A DNA stretch of 40,563 nt from positions 1 through 40,563 of the forward strand of contig JAJYNX010000032.1 in NCBI GenBank assembly GCA_021786095.1, in the 5' to 3' direction. Below, in pieces: positions 1-8,665 of this stretch. Each line of letters starts with the position of its first letter. Position 1 is the first letter of the stretch. The notes beneath the pieces were generated by a model. The model was not told the DNA's origin. It worked only from the letters and a program-made list of their open reading frames with translations, and searched no databases. Made by a program: the position numbers and the translations under genes. Origin of the DNA: Actinomycetes bacterium. GTDB lineage: Bacteria; Actinomycetota; Acidimicrobiia; Acidimicrobiales; RAAP-2.

Positions 1-335
1 CGTGCGCCAGTAGGTGAGGGCCGAGTAATCGAGGCCCGCCTTGTCGAGGGCGAGACCGCAGACCACCTTCCAGCTGACCCGGTCGGTCAACGCCCGTGCG
101 GTGACAGGTCCGAGAGCCCCTCGAGGCCTGGAGGACCATGACCGGGGCCACCGCGCCAGCGGGGACCGAGGGACGACCGCCTCGTGGCGGACAGGTCCAG
201 GAACACCGCGTCGGGAACAGGTCGTGGTGGTGGTCGACCAGGAACGCCTGGACGCGGCCTCGGGGCACGAGTGGTCGCAGAGCGTCGACGCGTCGAGCAG
301 TTCGCGGTTGAGTTCGCTGGGTCCTCGCCCTCGTC
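1..335 (-). pseudogene. Degenerate IS1182-family transposase, N-terminal part (runs off the left edge)
   Basis: Read on the minus strand and hopping between frames, this stretch spells the N-terminal region of an IS1182-type (DUF772) transposase: ELNRELLDASTLCDH, then LVPRGRVQAFLVDHHHDLFP, DAVFLDLSATRR, GRPSVPAGAVAPVMVLQA, LEGLSD, and ALTDRVSWKVVCGLALDKAG followed by LDYSALTYWRT at the window edge. Each step needs a change of frame, so there are at least five frameshifts in about 335 bp and no intact ORF. The catalytic DDE part would lie beyond position 1. It is a dead element remnant, unless the frameshifts are sequence errors near a contig end. No terminal inverted repeat was recognised between 335 and the next gene. 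Confidence 0.75.
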
Positions 336-490
336 ACTTCTCGACGACCGGCGCTCGAGAACTCGGCTTTGTGAGCCGAACGACGCAACAGTCTCCTCAT
401 GAGGCTGGAGGGTTCGCCTCGGATGCGGCAGGCCTTTCACGAGCCGCTCACGGGTGAGCACTCAGAACTCCTGAGCCTCGAGCTCTACCG

Positions 491-1258
491 CTAGCGGGGA
501 CGCAGTCGCAGTCGTCCGAGGATCGCGGCGACCGTGATGACCAGAGCGCTGATGAAGTAGGGCGTGTGCGATCGCGTCCGGTCGCGGGCCAGCACCGGAT
601 GGGTGAAGCTCAGGATGGGCCACGACTGCTCGTGGGCGATTCGCGCCAGTGCGCGGTCCGGGTTGACCGCGTAGGGGTGACCGACCGTGAAGAGCATTGG
701 CGCGTCGGTCGCGGAGTCGGAGTAGGCGTAGGACTGCGTCAGGTCGATGCCGCGCTCCTCGGCCAGCTCGCGGATGGCGACCGCCTTGTTGTCGCCCTGG
801 GCGAGGAACTCCATCTCGCCAGTGAACTTCCCGTTGGCGTCGACGCGCGCGCGCGAGGCGATGGCGCCGGTGATGCCGAGCAGTTCGGCGAAGGGCTCGA
901 CGATCTCGCGCGGCGACATGCTGACCAGCCAGATCTCGTCGCCGCGCGCGCGGTGGAAGTCGATCAGATCGAGCGCCTCTTCGTAGATGAGAGGCTCGAA
1001 GACGTGGGTGAGGGTCTCGGCGACCAGGGTGCGCACCTCGTCGCGGTCCCAGCCCCGCGTGATCTTGAGGGTGGTCTCGCGGATCTTGGCCAGACGCTCC
1101 TCGTTGGCGCCGAAGCGCATGAAGAACAGCTGGACCAGAGCGGCGCGAATCAGGGTGCGCCGGTGCAGGAACCCGCGGGCGTGGAACTCCGGGCCCAGGG
1201 CCACCATGGAGGACTTGGCGATGACGGTCTTGTCCAGATCGAAGAAGGCGGCCCGCAC
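491..1258 (-). CDS. HAD superfamily subfamily IB phosphatase (SerB-like)
   Basis: 255-residue HAD hydrolase of the IB (SerB-like) subfamily. Motif I is FFDLDKTV with the nucleophile and acid at D7 and D9. Motif II is the serine in LVSMSPREI, and motif III/IV is YSDSATDAPML, the usual Mg-binding acidic pair. A helical cap lies between motifs I and II. The last 30 residues hold a hydrophobic segment (FISALVITVAAILGRL) that looks like a single C-terminal membrane anchor, so the enzyme may act at the inner face of the membrane. Relatives are annotated as phosphoserine phosphatase or lysophosphatidate phosphatase-like; the substrate cannot be told from sequence. The GTG start at 1258 places the motif I aspartate at residue 7, as is usual. 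It lies 37 bp beyond the TrkA pair on the same strand. Confidence 0.85.
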   Translation of the reverse strand: MRAAFFDLDKTVIAKSSMVALGPEFHARGFLHRRTLIRAALVQLFFMRFGANEERLAKIRETTLKITRGWDRDEVRTLVAETLTHVFEPLIYEEALDLIDFHRARGDEIWLVSMSPREIVEPFAELLGITGAIASRARVDANGKFTGEMEFLAQGDNKAVAIRELAEERGIDLTQSYAYSDSATDAPMLFTVGHPYAVNPDRALARIAHEQSWPILSFTHPVLARDRTRSHTPYFISALVITVAAILGRLRLRPR

Positions 1259-1295
1259 GGGGCAATGCTAGGCCCGAGGCCCGCGCCGGGGCGCC

Positions 1296-1964
1296 TCAGC
1301 CGATGAAGGCGTCGGCGCAGTCCTGTCCGGCGGTGTCGCGCGCCAGCAGGATGACGTGGTCGTACTCGAGGAAGTGCATCGTCGGGGTTGGGGTGAGCGG
1401 CTGGTCACTGCGCACGACGGCGACCACGCGCACGCCGTCGGCCAGGCGCAGCTCGTCGAGGGTCAGGCCCTGGGCCACGGCCGGCGAGTCGGCCGCGAGG
1501 GTCACCTCGATCAGGCGCATGCGGCCCTGGGCCAGGTCCAGGAGCTTGACGATGGACCCGACCTCGACGGCCTCGTCGACCAGCGACGTGATGAGGGCGG
1601 GGGTCGACACGGCGACGTCGACGCCCCAGCGCTCGTTGAAGAGCCACTCGTTGCGCGAGTTGTTGATGCGCGCGATCACCCGCGGCACGCCGAACTCCTG
1701 CTTGGCCAGCCAGCTCACCACGAGGTTGTCCTCGTCGTCGCCGGTCGCCGCGATGACGACGTCGGCCCCGCGTAGGTCCGCCGCCGCCAGGCACGCGTAC
1801 TCGCACGCGTCGGCCGCCATGACGTTCACGCCGGGCAGCAGCGACTTGAGGCGCTCCGCGGTCGCCGTCACCTGCTCGAGCAGGGTCACGTCGTGGTGCC
1901 GATCGATCAGGTCGGTGGCGATGGCGGTGCCGACCGAGCCGCCGCCAGCGACGACGACCCTCAC
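1296..1964 (-). CDS. trkA: TrkA/RCK potassium-channel regulatory protein (second of pair)
   Basis: 222-residue protein with TrkA_N then TrkA_C architecture. The Rossmann NAD-binding loop is at the extreme N-terminus (VVVAGGGSVGTAIATDLI), followed by the acidic strand end LLEQ. ADVVIAATGDDEDNLVVSWL is the typical RCK nucleotide/ion sensing segment. The C-terminal half (about 135-222) is an RCK_C domain. The GTG start at 1964 overlaps the TGA of the upstream RCK gene (GTGA), so the two are translationally coupled. Such proteins are cytosolic gating subunits of K+ transporters and bind NAD(H), ATP or c-di-AMP. No TrkH/KtrB pore gene is present here, so the likely partner is the divergently encoded KimA-like transporter or a pore encoded elsewhere. 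Confidence 0.88.
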   Translation of the reverse strand: MRVVVAGGGSVGTAIATDLIDRHHDVTLLEQVTATAERLKSLLPGVNVMAADACEYACLAAADLRGADVVIAATGDDEDNLVVSWLAKQEFGVPRVIARINNSRNEWLFNERWGVDVAVSTPALITSLVDEAVEVGSIVKLLDLAQGRMRLIEVTLAADSPAVAQGLTLDELRLADGVRVVAVVRSDQPLTPTPTMHFLEYDHVILLARDTAGQDCADAFIG

Positions 1965-2614
1965 GACGGCTCTCCGGCGAGCAGGGTGCGCAGCGCGTCG
2001 ACGCCCTGGTTGGTCACGAGAAACTCGAGCATGTCGTCCTCCTGGGCGAAGAGTCCCTCGATGTCGACGCGTCCCTGCCCGCCCCGGATGAGTCCCACCA
2101 CGCGGACGTGGTCGGTGAGGTTGAAGTGGGCGAGGGGGCGACCCGCTAGCGCGTCGGGCACGATGCGCTCGACCAGGTGCAGCGAGCCGGTTCCGTCGGT
2201 CCACTCGATCGACTCGTCCGAGGGGAGCAGCCAGCGCTTCACCTGCTGGGTCGTCCACAGCGAGGTCGCCACCGTGGGGATGCCGAGCTTCATGTAGATG
2301 TCGGCGCGCTGGGGGTCGTAGATGCGCGCCACCACGTTGGCGATGTCGTAGGTGTCGCGCGCGATGCGTGCGCACAGGATGTTGGTGTTGTCACCGCTGG
2401 TCACCGCGGCCAGGGCGTCGGCGTGGCTGGCGTCGGCCTTCATCAGGATGTCCCGGTCGAACCCCGAGCCCAGCAGCGTCGAGCCGTGGAAGCGCGTCAG
2501 GCGGCGGAAGGCGTCGCGGTTCTTGTCGATGATGACCACCGAGTGGCCATCTTCGGAGAGCTGCATCGCCAGTTCTGATCCCACTCGGCCGCAGCCGATG
2601 ACGATGATATGCAC
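1961..2614 (-). CDS. trkA: TrkA/RCK potassium-transport regulatory protein (first of pair)
   Basis: 217-residue RCK protein beginning VHIIVIGCGRVGSELAMQL, a standard glycine-rich NAD-binding loop, followed by VVIIDKN with the ribose-binding acidic residue. The middle carries GDNTNILCARIARD, and an RCK_C domain fills about residues 130-217. The reading frame stays open up to 2758, but the GTG at 2614 puts the Rossmann strand at the N-terminus as in relatives; the extra upstream residues are arginine-rich and unlike the family. The paired arrangement resembles the mycobacterial ceoB-ceoC genes, which also sit next to an APC-type transporter. It likely senses nucleotide or cation state to control K+ flux. 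Confidence 0.88.
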   Translation of the reverse strand: MHIIVIGCGRVGSELAMQLSEDGHSVVIIDKNRDAFRRLTRFHGSTLLGSGFDRDILMKADASHADALAAVTSGDNTNILCARIARDTYDIANVVARIYDPQRADIYMKLGIPTVATSLWTTQQVKRWLLPSDESIEWTDGTGSLHLVERIVPDALAGRPLAHFNLTDHVRVVGLIRGGQGRVDIEGLFAQEDDMLEFLVTNQGVDALRTLLAGEPS

Positions 2615-2690
2615 CCGGGTATCAGAGCACACGTGGCCGCGGCGACGCAACTGGGCGGCGTCACGGAGCAGGGTGGGGCGATGCCTTAGT

Positions 2691-5069
2691 GTGAACGTGG
2701 TGTCCGAGGCCGACAAGCAGATCGTGGATAGCACGCGCGTGCTGACGTCGCACGCCAACGTGTCGACCGTCTACCCCGAGACGCTCGGCTACCGGATCAA
2801 GCGGATCCTGCTCGGGCGCCCCTACGTGACCGAGCAGCTGAGCGGCGAGCGGCTGGGGCGCACGACTGCGCTGGGTGTGCTGTCGCCTGACTGCATCTCC
2901 TCGTCGGCGTACGGGACCGAGGAGATCCTGACCCAGCTGACCCCCTTCATCGGTCTGGCCGCGTTCGCGCTGGTCGTACCGATCATGTTCGTGATCCTCG
3001 GGGTGCTCTTCTTCGTCACCACGTCCTACATGGACGTGATCAAGTACTACACCTCGGCCGGGGGCTCGTACGTGGTGGCCCGCGACAACTTCGGGCCCCG
3101 GGTGGCCCAGATCGCGGCGGTCGCCCTGCTGATCGACTACACGGTGACCGTCGCGGTGCAGTGCTCGGCGGGCACCGCCGCGCTGACCAGCGCGGTCCCC
3201 TCGTTGACTCCCTACACCGTGCCGATCACCGTGGCCGTGGTGCTGATCCTGATCTACGGCAACCTGCGGGGCCTGCGCGAGGCCGGGAGCTACTTCGCGC
3301 TGCCGACCTACTTCTTCATCCTGATGATGGGGCTCACCATCGTCGTGGGGTACGCGAAGAAGATCGCGGGATCGCTGCACTACATCGCCCAGCCCCCGGT
3401 GCACCTGCTGGTGGACGGGCACCTTGGCCAGAGGGGGTCGGGCCTGCTCATGGGCCTGGCGTTCCTGACGCTCCTGCGCGCCTACGCCAACGGGGGGTCG
3501 TCGCTCACGGGTCTGGAGGCGATCTCCAACGGCGTGGCGAGCTTTCGCCGTCCCGAGTCGAAGAACGCCCGCGCGACGCTGATCACCATGTCGAGCATCC
3601 TGGCCTTCCTCCTGCTGGGCGTGACGCTGCTGGCGGCGTGGACCCACGCCCTGCCCTACGCCGCCGGCACGCCCACCGTGGTCAGTCAGGAGGTGCACGC
3701 GGTGTTCGGGTCGCACGGCGTGGGCGAGGTCATCTTCTACCTGGTGCAGCTGGCGACACTGCTCATCCTCTACACCGGCGGCAACACGTCCTTCAACGGC
3801 TTCCCGTTCCTCGCGAACTACGTGGCGACGGACAACTACCTCCCGCGCCAGCTGACCAAGCGGGGCCACCGGCTGGCCTTCTCCAACGGGATCATCGTCC
3901 TGGGGGTCGTGTCGCTGACCCTGATCGTGGTGTTCCAGGCGAAGGTCAACGCGCTGGTCGCGCTCTACGCCATCGGGGTCTTCACCGGCTTCACCATGGC
4001 TGGCGCGGGCATGGTGGCGCGCCACTTGCGCGAGCGCACGGGCCGCTGGCGCGTCGGCGTCGCGGTGAACGTGATGTCCGCCACGGTGACCGCGGTGGTG
4101 GTGCTGGTGTTCGTGCTGGCCAAGTTCACCGAGGGTGCGTGGATCATCGTCGTCGTGGGGCCGATCATGTACGTGGGTCTGCTGCGCTTCAACCGCCAGT
4201 ACGAGCGCGAGGAGAAGGCCTTCGCCGCGGTCACCGCGAGGGGTCTGCCCAACATCCGCATGAACCGGGTCGTCGTGTTCGTCGACAACTACGACGTCGT
4301 CACCGAGCGCTCGCTGCGCTACTGCATGACGCTCAACGCCTACTCGATCCGCGCGGTGCACTTCGACATCGACCCGATGGCCACGCGTCGCCTCGAGGCG
4401 GCGTGGGGGGCGCCCAACACCACCTCGGCTGGCATCAGCCTCGAGGTGGTGGACTGCGAGGACCGCCGGGTCGACCGCGCCGCCCTGGAGCTGGTGGCCG
4501 ACGTCGTGCGCGACCCCGACGTCTTCTGCATGGTCATCCTGCCGCGTCGCGGCTTCTCCTCGCGCCTGCAGCGCCTGCTGCACGACCGGACGGCGGACCT
4601 GATCGCCGGGGCGGTGATGCACGTGCCGCGCACGGCGGCCACCATCATCCCCTACCGGATGGGCCAGAGCCGCCTGATCGAGGGGGAGCACGTCGAGGAG
4701 CCCATGAGTGACGAGGTCGTGCGCGGCGGCGTACGCGAGGACGCCCACCTCGAGGCCGACGTCAAGCTGGCCGAGCGCTCGACGGGCGCCGCCCCGATCG
4801 GTGGCCTGCACCAGCGCGAGTTCGCGGAGATCGCGGGCCGGGTCCGGGCGATGGCCATCAGCAACGAAGGCGGCTCGCACGAGCTGCGCTGCGTGATCGC
4901 CGACAACACCGGCTCGGTCACCCTCGTGTTCCAGGGGCGCACGGCGGTGCCGGGGATCGAGCGGGGCACCCGGCTGCTGGTGCGCGGCACCGTGACATCC
5001 CTGCGCCGCGAGGCCGTGATCCTGAATCCCCAGTACGAGATCGTCGCGGCCCCGCACGGCGACGAGTGA
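2691..5069 (+). CDS. KimA-like APC potassium transporter fused to a C-terminal OB-fold domain
   Basis: 792-residue protein. Residues ~30-500 are an APC-superfamily permease with about 12 membrane spans and close resemblance to the Bacillus K+/H+ symporter KimA (YdaO). Visible signatures are LSPDCISSSAYGTEEIL, TSAGGSYVVARDNFG, LLIDYTVTVAVQ, SSLTGLEAISNGV and GHRLAFSNGII. Residues ~500-671 form the soluble KimA-type domain. Residues 672-792 add an OB-fold nucleic-acid-binding-like domain (REFAEIAGRVRAMAISN, then TGSVTLVFQGR, GTRLLVRGTV), which actinobacteria normally encode as a separate small protein. The frame is continuous across the junction; an internal ATG at 4704 has AGGAG only 3 nt upstream. 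The start is taken as GTG 2691; GTGs at 2697 and 2700 are alternatives. It diverges from the two RCK genes with a 76-bp gap, so K+ uptake is the most likely role. Confidence 0.82.
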   Translation: MNVVSEADKQIVDSTRVLTSHANVSTVYPETLGYRIKRILLGRPYVTEQLSGERLGRTTALGVLSPDCISSSAYGTEEILTQLTPFIGLAAFALVVPIMFVILGVLFFVTTSYMDVIKYYTSAGGSYVVARDNFGPRVAQIAAVALLIDYTVTVAVQCSAGTAALTSAVPSLTPYTVPITVAVVLILIYGNLRGLREAGSYFALPTYFFILMMGLTIVVGYAKKIAGSLHYIAQPPVHLLVDGHLGQRGSGLLMGLAFLTLLRAYANGGSSLTGLEAISNGVASFRRPESKNARATLITMSSILAFLLLGVTLLAAWTHALPYAAGTPTVVSQEVHAVFGSHGVGEVIFYLVQLATLLILYTGGNTSFNGFPFLANYVATDNYLPRQLTKRGHRLAFSNGIIVLGVVSLTLIVVFQAKVNALVALYAIGVFTGFTMAGAGMVARHLRERTGRWRVGVAVNVMSATVTAVVVLVFVLAKFTEGAWIIVVVGPIMYVGLLRFNRQYEREEKAFAAVTARGLPNIRMNRVVVFVDNYDVVTERSLRYCMTLNAYSIRAVHFDIDPMATRRLEAAWGAPNTTSAGISLEVVDCEDRRVDRAALELVADVVRDPDVFCMVILPRRGFSSRLQRLLHDRTADLIAGAVMHVPRTAATIIPYRMGQSRLIEGEHVEEPMSDEVVRGGVREDAHLEADVKLAERSTGAAPIGGLHQREFAEIAGRVRAMAISNEGGSHELRCVIADNTGSVTLVFQGRTAVPGIERGTRLLVRGTVTSLRREAVILNPQYEIVAAPHGDE

Positions 5070-5207
5070 CGGTTGCCGGACGACGTACGGGTTTTCGCTC
5101 GCCTCGCGCCCGTCGCGCACGCCGGTCCGGCGAGTCTGTCTATCTTGTAGGTCGGTAGTTTCGTGGCCGCACGGCCCCACGTCGGAACGCGTTGAGAGGC
5201 GGTGAGC

Positions 5208-8048
5208 ATGGCCCGAGCACTGGTGATCGTGGAGTCGGTGGCGAAGGCCACCCGCATCCAGTCCATGCTGGGGCCCGACTACATCGTGCGGGCGTCGGTG
5301 GGTCACGTGCGCGACCTGCCCCAGAGCGCGGCCGAGATCCCCGCGGCGATCAAGGGCGAGAAGTGGGCACGACTGGGGATCAACGTCGACGACCACTTCA
5401 AGCCGGTCTACGTGGTCTCCAGCGACCGCCGTAAGGTGGTGAGCGAGCTCAAGTCCGCGCTGAAGCAGGTGGACGAGTTGTATCTCGCGACCGACGAGGA
5501 CCGCGAGGGCGAGGCCATCGCCTGGCACCTCGAGGAGCTCCTCAACCCCCGGGTCCCGGTCAAGCGCATGGTCTTCCACGAGATCACGCCGGCGGCGATC
5601 GAGCGGGCCGTGCACGAGACCCGTGACCTCGACACGCGCCTGGTGGACGCCCAGGAGGGTCGCCGCTTCCTCGACCGCCTCGTCGGCTACGAGGTGTCGC
5701 CGGTGCTGTGGCGCGCGGTCGACAAGGCGCGCTCCGCTGGTCGCGTCCAGTCGGTGGCCATCCGCCTGGTGTGCGAGCGTGAACGCGAGCGGATGGCGTT
5801 CCGCTCGGCGACGTGGTTTGACGTGACCGCGACCCTCGGCGCCGGTACCGACTTCGACGCGACGGTCGAGACGTTGGACGGCACGCCGCTGGCGAGCGGG
5901 CGCCACTTCGACGCCACGGGTCGGCTCGATCCGGCGATCGCGGTCCAGGTGCTGAGCGAGACGGCGGCCCGGGACCTCGCCGGCGCCCTCGAGACGGCCA
6001 CGGTGACGGTAGCCGCAGTGACCTCGACGCCGCGCACGCAGCGTCCCCAGCCCCCCTTCATGACCTCGTCGCTGCAGATCGAGGCCAGCCGCAAGTTGCG
6101 CTTCGATCCCGAGCGCACCATGCGCGCGGCTCAGCGCCTCTACGAGCAGGGTTGGATCACCTACATGCGCACCGACTCGACGACGCTCTCCGACGAGGCG
6201 TTGCGGGCCGCGCGCTCGATGGCGGCGGCGATGTTCGGCGATGACTACGTCGCCGACACTCCGCGCCGCTACGACCGCAAGGTGAAGAACGCGCAGGAGG
6301 CCCACGAGGCGATCCGCCCCGCCGGGGAGTCCTTCCGCACGCTCGACGACGCCCAGGCCAACCTGCGCGGCGACGAGCTCGCGGTCTACGACCTCATCTG
6401 GAAGCGCACGATCGCCTCGCAGATGGTCGACGCCCGTCTGACCCAGGATCGCGTGAGTCTGGCGTCCACGGTGCGCGGCGTGGCGGGCTTCGCGGGCGAC
6501 GTGGCGGTGGGGCTGGTCGCGACGGGACTGCGTATCGAGTTCGCGGGGTTCCGCCGGGCCTACGTGGAGGGCACCGACGACCCCGAGGCCGAGCTGGCCG
6601 AGCAGGAGCGCATCCTGCCCGCGCTCGGCGTCGGGCAGGTCGTGGCCGTGCGCGCGACCGAGGCGAAGGGCCACGAGACCCAGCCGCCCGACCGCTACTC
6701 CGAGGCGACGCTCATCAAGAAGTTGGAGGACCTGGGGATCGGGCGACCCTCGACCTACGCCTCGGTGATGAAGACGATCGATCGGCGTGGCTACGTCTGG
6801 AAGAAGGGTAAGTCCCTGGTCCCGGCGTTCCGGGCCTTCGCGGTGGTGAACCTCCTGCAGCGCTACTTCGCCGACCTGGTGGACTACGAGTTCACCGCTG
6901 AGATGGAGGAGCAGCTCGACGAGATCGCGCGAGGCAGCCAGGATCTCGAGCCGTGGCTGCGCAAGTTCTACTTCGGCGACCCCGAGGGAGCGACCGAGTT
7001 TGCCCGTTTGGGGCTCGCGCGTCTGGCTCACGAGACCTACGACTTCGACTTCGCCGCGATCAACTCGCTGGTCCTAGGCGTGGCGCCCGACGGCGAGACG
7101 GTGAGCGTGCGCTCGGGTCGCTACGGTCCCTACCTGGTCCACGGCGAGGACCGGGTGTCGATCCCCGAGGCCACCGAGCCGGACTCGCTCACCGTCGAGC
7201 GCGCCCTGGACCTGCTCGCCGCCCCGAGCGGCGATCGCGAGCTGGGGGTGGACGAGGCGACCGGACAGCCCATCCTGCTGAAGGCCGGCCGTTACGGACC
7301 CTACGTGCAGGTCGGCGAGATGACTGACCCCAAGGACAAGCCCAAGACCGCGTCGCTGTTCTCGACGATGTCGCCCGAGACGATGACCCTAGACGACGCA
7401 CTCCGCCTCCTGTCGCTACCGCGCGAGGTGGGTCCCCACCCCGACGACGGCGTGATCATCCAGGCCCAGAATGGTCGCTTCGGCCCCTACCTCACCTGGG
7501 GCAAGGAGACGCGGTCACTCGAGAGCGAGGAGCAGATCTTCACGGTCACCCTCGACGAGGCGGTTGCCCTGTTGGCCCAGCCCAAGGCCCGGGGCCGGCG
7601 CGCGGCGGGCCCGTTGCGCGAGCTGGGGACCGACGCGGTGACCGGTCGACCGGTCGTGGTCAAGTCTGGCCGTTTCGGTCCCTACGTCACCGACGGCGAG
7701 ACGAACGCGACCCTGCGCGTCGGCGACACCCCTGAGATGGTGACCCTGGACCGGGCCAGTGAGCTGCTCGCCGAGCGCCGCGACGCCGAGCCCTCGTCGC
7801 GTCCGCGCCGCGCCGCCGCGAAGAAGGCGACCGCGAAGAAGGCACCCGCGAAGAAGGCACCCGCGAAGAAGGCGGCCGTGAAGAAGACGGCCGCGAAGAA
7901 GGCACCCGCGAAGAAGGCGGCCGCCAAGAAGGCGACCGCGAAGGGGACTGTCACGGCGGCCGCGACCCCGACCGCCGCGCGCGCGGCGCGCGCGCTCGGC
8001 TCGCGCGACAACGCCGCGTTGGTCTCGCGGGTCGACGGGGACGGATGA
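5208..8048 (+). CDS. topA: DNA topoisomerase I (type IA)
   Basis: Relaxes negative supercoils by single-strand passage. A TOPRIM domain occupies ~1-140: VIVESVAKATRIQ near the N-terminus and the metal-binding acidic cluster ATDEDREGEAIAWHLE. The catalytic tyrosine is Y319 in GWITYMRTDST. After the core come four GRxGPY repeats (GRYGPYLVHG, GRYGPYVQVG, GRFGPYLTWG, GRFGPYVTDG) in place of the zinc fingers of the E. coli enzyme, then a Lys/Ala-rich basic tail, the actinobacterial arrangement. The total is 946 residues from ATG 5208; GAGAGG lies 8 nt upstream of it. GTG 5202 would add two residues but sits only 2 nt from the same purine tract. The stop overlaps the tmk start (ATGA), so topA-tmk-holB looks like one operon. 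Confidence 0.97.
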   Translation: MARALVIVESVAKATRIQSMLGPDYIVRASVGHVRDLPQSAAEIPAAIKGEKWARLGINVDDHFKPVYVVSSDRRKVVSELKSALKQVDELYLATDEDREGEAIAWHLEELLNPRVPVKRMVFHEITPAAIERAVHETRDLDTRLVDAQEGRRFLDRLVGYEVSPVLWRAVDKARSAGRVQSVAIRLVCERERERMAFRSATWFDVTATLGAGTDFDATVETLDGTPLASGRHFDATGRLDPAIAVQVLSETAARDLAGALETATVTVAAVTSTPRTQRPQPPFMTSSLQIEASRKLRFDPERTMRAAQRLYEQGWITYMRTDSTTLSDEALRAARSMAAAMFGDDYVADTPRRYDRKVKNAQEAHEAIRPAGESFRTLDDAQANLRGDELAVYDLIWKRTIASQMVDARLTQDRVSLASTVRGVAGFAGDVAVGLVATGLRIEFAGFRRAYVEGTDDPEAELAEQERILPALGVGQVVAVRATEAKGHETQPPDRYSEATLIKKLEDLGIGRPSTYASVMKTIDRRGYVWKKGKSLVPAFRAFAVVNLLQRYFADLVDYEFTAEMEEQLDEIARGSQDLEPWLRKFYFGDPEGATEFARLGLARLAHETYDFDFAAINSLVLGVAPDGETVSVRSGRYGPYLVHGEDRVSIPEATEPDSLTVERALDLLAAPSGDRELGVDEATGQPILLKAGRYGPYVQVGEMTDPKDKPKTASLFSTMSPETMTLDDALRLLSLPREVGPHPDDGVIIQAQNGRFGPYLTWGKETRSLESEEQIFTVTLDEAVALLAQPKARGRRAAGPLRELGTDAVTGRPVVVKSGRFGPYVTDGETNATLRVGDTPEMVTLDRASELLAERRDAEPSSRPRRAAAKKATAKKAPAKKAPAKKAAVKKTAAKKAPAKKAAAKKATAKGTVTAAATPTAARAARALGSRDNAALVSRVDGDG
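7818..7943 (+). repeat. 15-bp tandem repeats encoding the Lys/Ala tail of TopA
   Basis: Eight head-to-tail 15-bp units (consensus GCGAAGAAGGCACCC) plus a partial unit, each encoding an AKKAx pentapeptide (AKKAT, AKKAP, AKKAP, AKKAA, VKKTA, AKKAP, AKKAA, AKKAT). Units differ mainly in the last codon. Such tails in actinobacterial topoisomerase I bind DNA and increase processivity; the near-identical units suggest copy-number variation by slippage. Confidence 0.9.
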
Positions 8049-8665
8049 GCGCGCGCCGGGGGACCTTCGTCGTCTTCGAGGGGGTCGACGCCTGCGGTAA
8101 GTCGACGCAGGCGCGCCGTGCCGCGAGCGAGCGCGGCGCCCTGTTCACCTTCGAGCCCGGTGACACCGCGCTGGGCGTCGATCTGCGTCGCTGGCTGCTC
8201 GACGCCGGCCCACCGATGGCGCCGGCCACCGAGGCTCTGCTGATGCTCGCGGATCGCTCCCACCACGTCCATACGGTCATCGAACCCGCGCTGGTGCGGG
8301 GCACCGCCGTGGTGAGCGATCGGTTCTTCGCTTCGACCCTCGCGTACCAGGGTTACGGTCGGGGCGTCGATCTCGGCGATCTCGAGGCCGCGACCGACCT
8401 GGCCATCGGTGCGTGCCGGCCGGACCTCACGGTGTGGCTCGACGTGCCGCTGGAGGTGGCCAACGATCGTCGACGCCGCGACGCGCGCGACCGATTCGAG
8501 TCGGCCGACCTCGACTTTCACGAGCGCGTGCGCGCCGGCTACGCCGCGTTGGCCGCCCGGGACCCCGATCGTTGGGCCGTGGTCGACGGTGCCGGCGACG
8601 AGGACGAGGTGGCCGCGATCGTGGCGCACCGCCTCGACGCGCTGCCGTGGGGGGACGATGGCTGA
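8045..8665 (+). CDS. tmk: Thymidylate kinase (dTMP kinase)
   Basis: Phosphorylates dTMP to dTDP with ATP, the last specific step of dTTP synthesis. The 206-residue length is standard. P-loop FEGVDACGKST is at residues ~11-21, followed by the FEPGD loop that contacts the nucleotide. VSDRFFASTLAYQGYGRG is the substrate-binding DR(Y/F) motif, with Phe where Tyr is common. The LID region is arginine-rich (NDRRRRDARDRFE). The ATG at 8045 overlaps the topA stop (ATGA), and the 3' end overlaps holB by 8 nt, so all three are translationally coupled. No frame damage. Confidence 0.96.
   Translation: MSARRGTFVVFEGVDACGKSTQARRAASERGALFTFEPGDTALGVDLRRWLLDAGPPMAPATEALLMLADRSHHVHTVIEPALVRGTAVVSDRFFASTLAYQGYGRGVDLGDLEAATDLAIGACRPDLTVWLDVPLEVANDRRRRDARDRFESADLDFHERVRAGYAALAARDPDRWAVVDGAGDEDEVAAIVAHRLDALPWGDDG

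Noticed and set aside
41-461. Short overlapping frames on both strands at the left edge as possible genes
   Set aside because: They cross a frameshifted transposase remnant; none gives a continuous family match.
4704-5069. OB-fold segment as a separate gene starting at ATG 4704
   Set aside because: AGGAG is only 3 nt from the ATG and the upstream frame is continuous with the transporter, so a fusion is the simpler reading; kept as a finding.
5070-5207. Promoter or terminator between the transporter gene and topA
   Set aside because: GCCGGAC/GTCCGGC can pair and TATCTT could be a -10, but neither is strong enough to call.
2661-7031. A 1456-codon open frame on the minus strand
   Set aside because: It is antisense to the KimA-like gene and topA and has His/Arg/Gly-rich low-complexity translation typical of high-GC shadow frames; both plus-strand genes have clear family motifs.
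7818-7943. Short tandem repeats as a possible CRISPR array
   Set aside because: No spacers; the 15-bp units are contiguous and in frame within topA.
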